15,194 nucleotides of DNA from JAFCDQ01 sp964571335 (GTDB taxonomy: Archaea; Nanobdellota; Nanobdellia; Woesearchaeales; ARS49), in NCBI GenBank assembly GCA_964571335.1, contig CAZNAM010000017.1:1-15194 (forward strand), read 5' to 3'. Positions within the stretch are counted from its first letter, which is position 1. Each line of letters starts with the position of its first letter. Shown piece after piece: positions 12,904-15,194 of the stretch. The position numbers were made by a program, and so were the translations under genes. The notes under the pieces were generated by a model. The model saw only the letters and a program-made list of their open reading frames with translations, had not been told where the DNA came from and ran no database searches.

Positions 12904-13080
12904 TTATTTCCTTATTTTTCTGATTAGTATGATAACTTCAAAAATCACTCCGATTATTAATGGAATTGTTCCATAAGGACATATTGGAAAATATCTGTCT
13001 AAATACCAAAGTAAAAGAAATAATGCTATTAATGAAATAAATATTATCAAATGATTTTTTTCTAAAAACTTCCAGTTCAT
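12904..13080 (-). CDS. Small membrane protein, 58 residues
   Basis: A short open frame, ATG 13080 to TAA 12904. The protein begins MNWKFLEKNHLIIFISL and has two hydrophobic stretches at about residues 11-27 and 39-53. They are separated by DRYFPICPYGTIP, which carries two short-spaced prolines and a cysteine, and the protein ends in a basic tail (IRKIRK). This is the topology of a two-helix mini membrane protein. Support comes from a TATA element (AAATTTTAAAAAG on the minus strand) centred about 29 bases upstream, fitting a leaderless start, and from the fact that it fills an otherwise empty 297-base gap. It is convergent with the winged-helix gene. No family recognised. Confidence 0.6.
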   Translation of the reverse strand: MNWKFLEKNHLIIFISLIALFLLLWYLDRYFPICPYGTIPLIIGVIFEVIILIRKIRK

Positions 13081-13102
13081 TTCTTCATATTTTGGTTATG
13101 TT

Positions 13103-13115
13103 CTTTTTAAAATTT
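13103..13115 (-). promoter_or_regulatory. TATA element of the 58-residue membrane protein gene
   Basis: Minus-strand AAATTTTAAAAAG, centred about 29 bases before ATG 13080. Confidence 0.5.
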
Positions 13116-13150
13116 ATTAACAATAAAACAACCACCTAGAAGTAGTTAAA

Positions 13151-13168
13151 ACCGAAACATTTATAAAT
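13151..13168 (+). promoter_or_regulatory. BRE/TATA promoter of the 170-residue orphan
   Basis: ACCGAAACATTTATAAAT, differing at one base from the block at 7454-7471. Centred TATA is 29 bases before ATG 13193, giving a leaderless transcript. Confidence 0.7.
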
Positions 13169-13192
13169 GAACAAATATCAAAACTAAAAACA

Positions 13193-13705
13193 ATGACAGA
13201 TAAAAAAGAAGTTCCTCAAATCAATCCTGAAACAGATCTTAGTGTTGATTACATTAATGAATATACTTCTTTGTGTATGAGTATTCAATACAAATCTAAA
13301 GATAAATTCTTATTAGATGTTAAAGATAATATTCCTAAAAAATATATTGAAAGATTTAATCCAGAATTATATAAAGATGTTATAACTGAAGAAAATGAAG
13401 AAAAAATCATACAACTTGATGAAATTGTTGCTGATTTTAATAAAACATTTAACTCAGAACAAAATATAAATGATTATTCAACTTTAAAATATATTGATTT
13501 TAAAGAACAAGTTCCTGAGTTGATTAGAGAAGAATTTGAAAAAGAACAAACTGGAAAAAAACCAGAAGATAGAGGACAGTTAAATATTAAAGATGATTTT
13601 GCTTTTGATAATTACAGATTTGTTTTAGCATATTTTGTCAATCAGATAAGTGATATTCTTGGAGGAGTTAATCTAAAAATTAGTTCTTTTTTTGAAAAAA
13701 TTTAA
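13193..13705 (+). CDS. Hypothetical acidic 170-residue protein
   Basis: I do not recognise a family. The protein is soluble, acidic and probably mostly helical, with no signal peptide, membrane helix or nucleotide motif. It has charged segments such as ITEENEEKIIQLDEIVADF (64-82) and VPELIREEFEKEQTG, then a polar linker (KKPEDRGQ). A C-terminal amphipathic region follows (FDNYRFVLAYFVNQISDILG, then LKISSFFEKI) that may be a binding or dimerisation surface. One cysteine only. ATG 13193 is well supported by the promoter 29 bases upstream. It stands alone: the next gene has its own promoter. The promoter block is nearly identical to that of the kinase-like gene at 7513, which may mean common strong expression or shared control. 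Confidence 0.75.
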   Translation: MTDKKEVPQINPETDLSVDYINEYTSLCMSIQYKSKDKFLLDVKDNIPKKYIERFNPELYKDVITEENEEKIIQLDEIVADFNKTFNSEQNINDYSTLKYIDFKEQVPELIREEFEKEQTGKKPEDRGQLNIKDDFAFDNYRFVLAYFVNQISDILGGVNLKISSFFEKI

Positions 13706-13777
13706 TTCACTTTTTAATTCAATCAACTTTCAATAAATCTTTATATCTGTTACAAAATATAGTTTAAAATAGTAACA

Positions 13778-13785
13778 TTTATAAG
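13778..13785 (+). promoter_or_regulatory. TATA element of the DEAD-box helicase gene
   Basis: TTTATAAG centred about 108 bases before ATG 13889, predicting a start near 13807 and a leader of roughly 80 bases. Just upstream, TGTTAC (13748-13753) and GTAACA (13772-13777) form a widely spaced inverted repeat that may or may not be meaningful. Confidence 0.55.
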
Positions 13786-13806
13786 TAAACCCAAGATTTT
13801 AAAAGA

Positions 13807-13888
13807 ATATTAGAACAGGCCAGAAAAAGCACTTGTTCATCAGATCATTTTGCTTTTTCTATCAAAGTGCTATGTGAGGTAAAAAACA
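13807..13888 (+). promoter_or_regulatory. Structured 5' leader of the DEAD-box helicase gene (possible RNA switch)
   Basis: This leader of about 80 bases can form a perfect 10-bp helix, AGAAAAAGCA (13822-13831) with TGCTTTTTCT (13851-13860), around a 19-base loop. It can alternatively form AGCACTT (13828-13834) with AAGTGCT (13865-13871), a perfect 7-bp helix. The two share bases 13828-13831 and exclude each other. The second helix ends about four bases from the ribosome binding site GAGGT (13876-13880). Cold-induced archaeal DEAD-box genes are known with long leaders, so temperature or helicase feedback control is plausible (inference). Confidence 0.55.
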
Positions 13889-15194
13889 ATGACTACATTT
13901 AAAGATTTTAAATTAAGTGAAGATTTACAGAAATCTATTGCTAGATTAGGATTTGAACATCCTACAGAGATACAAGAAAAATCTATTCCACCCATTATTC
14001 AAGGGAAAGATGTTTTAGGTTGTTCTTCAACAGGTTCTGGAAAGACTTTGGCTTTTGGTTGTGGTGTTATAGAAAAATCTATTCCAAAACAAGGAATTCA
14101 AGCTTTAATATTGACGCCTACAAGAGAACTTGCTATACAAATTAAAGAATCTATAGGGGATTTAGCCAAAGACAAAAAATTAAAAGTAACTATTGTCTAT
14201 GGAGGTGTTGCTATCAATCCTCAAATCAGCGAGTTAAAAAGAGCAGATATTGTTATTGCAACTCCTGGAAGATTTAAGGATCATTTACAAAGAAGAACTG
14301 TTAATACAACCAAAATTAAAGTTTTGGTTTTAGATGAAGCTGACAGAATGTTAGATATGGGTTTTATTGAAGATATTGAAGATATTATTGATGCATGTCC
14401 TAAAAAAAGACAGACTTTATTATTTTCTGCAACTTTTGCTTCTGCAATAGAGAAATTAGCAAGAAAATATCTTAATGATCCAGTTAAGATTTCTGCTGAA
14501 AAACAGGTTGATCCTTCAAAGCTTAAGCAGGTTTATTATGATATTCAGCCAAATATTAAGATGTCTTTATTAGTTCATCTTTTAAAACATGAAGAGTCTA
14601 AATTAGCAATGGTTTTCTGTAATACAAGAAGAACTACTGATATTGTTGAAAGAAATCTTAGAGCAAATGATATTAATGCTATTGAGATCCATGGTGGTTT
14701 AACTCAGAGTAAAAGAACAAAGACAATGGATAAGTTTAATCATAATAAATTTGATGTTCTTGTATGCACTGATGTTGCTGCCAGAGGTCTTCATATAGAG
14801 AATGTTTCTCATATTTATAATTATGAGATTCCAAATGATCCTGTTGATTATGTTCATAGGATTGGAAGAACTGCAAGAGCAGGCAAAGAAGGTTTGATTA
14901 TTAATTTAATTTCTAACAAAGACCATAATAATTTTTCGAGGGTTATGAGTGAATATAGAGAGTTTAAGATTGAAAAAGTTAAAACACCTGAAATAGAAAG
15001 AATTGCTGTTAAGATGGATGGTGGTAGATCAGAAAGAAGAGATGGTGAGAGAGGTGGATTTAATAGAGGTGGCAGACCTAGTTGGCGTGGTGAAAGAAGC
15101 AGCAGTCCTAGAAGAAGTTTTGGAAGTTCTGGCGGATCTAGAAGTAGTGATGGTCCTAGAAGAAGTTATAGTAGACCTAGTGGTGATAGAAGTG
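13889..15194 (+). CDS. DEAD-box ATP-dependent RNA helicase (3' truncated by window edge)
   Basis: ATP-dependent RNA helicase of the DEAD-box family, likely acting in RNA remodelling such as ribosome assembly, mRNA turnover or cold adaptation. 435 codons are visible and the frame is open at the edge. Motifs in order: Q motif GFEHPTEIQ (21-29), Walker A STGSGKT (47-53), PTREL (77-81), TPGR (125-128), DEAD (149-152), SAT (180-182), VFCNTRR (242-248), TDVAARG (294-300) and HRIGRTARAG (323-332). From residue about 377 the protein becomes a low-complexity Arg/Ser/Gly tail with RGG-like and PRRS repeats, probably an RNA-binding disordered region. The 15-base stretch GTCCTAGAAGAAGTT occurs at 15105 and 15153. 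GAGGT eight bases upstream supports ATG 13889. Confidence 0.97.
   Translation, partial: MTTFKDFKLSEDLQKSIARLGFEHPTEIQEKSIPPIIQGKDVLGCSSTGSGKTLAFGCGVIEKSIPKQGIQALILTPTRELAIQIKESIGDLAKDKKLKVTIVYGGVAINPQISELKRADIVIATPGRFKDHLQRRTVNTTKIKVLVLDEADRMLDMGFIEDIEDIIDACPKKRQTLLFSATFASAIEKLARKYLNDPVKISAEKQVDPSKLKQVYYDIQPNIKMSLLVHLLKHEESKLAMVFCNTRRTTDIVERNLRANDINAIEIHGGLTQSKRTKTMDKFNHNKFDVLVCTDVAARGLHIENVSHIYNYEIPNDPVDYVHRIGRTARAGKEGLIINLISNKDHNNFSRVMSEYREFKIEKVKTPEIERIAVKMDGGRSERRDGERGGFNRGGRPSWRGERSSSPRRSFGSSGGSRSSDGPRRSYSRPSGDRS

Noticed and set aside
13748..13777. TGTTAC/GTAACA inverted repeat upstream of the helicase TATA box
   Set aside because: Only 6-bp arms 18 bases apart in AT-rich sequence; insufficient for an operator call.
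13813..13838. Third helix GAACA/TGTTC in the helicase leader
   Set aside because: Five base pairs only; noted but too weak to include in the switch model.

Overview
The window looks like a piece of a small, AT-rich archaeal chromosome, most likely from a DPANN-type lineage (Woesearchaeota/Pacearchaeota-like; the lineage is my inference). The archaeal assignment rests on the promoters: TATA elements such as TTTATAAAT or TTTAAAA centred about 26-29 bases before many start codons (leaderless genes), and strong GGAGGTG-type ribosome binding sites where a short leader exists. It also rests on gene content: an AbrB-PhoU regulator, a COG1407 phosphoesterase, a site-2 protease and a TrmB/MarR-like regulator. 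Genes are packed tightly and several convergent pairs end within 0-1 base of each other or overlap. I see no tRNA, rRNA, insertion sequence or CRISPR array.

Layout. 1-926: 3' part of a site-2 membrane metalloprotease, ending one base from a convergent Nif3-family gene (928-1683). 1792-2583: a DUF5680 protein and a mini-protein resembling EF-Tu domain 2. 2573-3599 (minus): a small Cro/C1-type regulator with two related four-helix membrane proteins, headed by a tandem palindromic operator. 3673-6601 (minus): class II lysyl-tRNA synthetase, a RimB-like retropepsin-fold protein and a RimK-like ATP-grasp ligase, as one translationally coupled operon. 6640-9108: a divergent pair of poorly recognisable genes, a 255-residue orphan and a 531-residue protein with a guanylate-kinase-like core. 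9109-10047 (minus): AbrB-PhoU regulator. 10172-10339: a very acidic 55-residue protein followed by a GC-rich hairpin and T tract. 10402-11109 (minus): COG1407 phosphoesterase. 11237-12895: thioredoxin, thioredoxin reductase and a winged-helix regulator. 12904-13080 (minus): a 58-residue membrane protein. 13193-13705: an orphan. 13889-end: a DEAD-box RNA helicase with an unusually long, structured leader, cut by the window edge.

The most coherent unit is the thiol-redox cluster. Thioredoxin and its reductase share a promoter that carries a near-perfect 25-bp palindrome between TATA box and start site. The regulator gene just downstream encodes two N-terminal cysteines, which would suit a redox-responsive feedback circuit (inference). 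Other points of interest are the tandem operator of the HTH/membrane-protein operon, the mutually exclusive helices in the helicase leader, the kinase-like fusion protein and the acidic mini-gene. Two unrelated orphan genes share an 18-bp promoter block at 17 of 18 positions.
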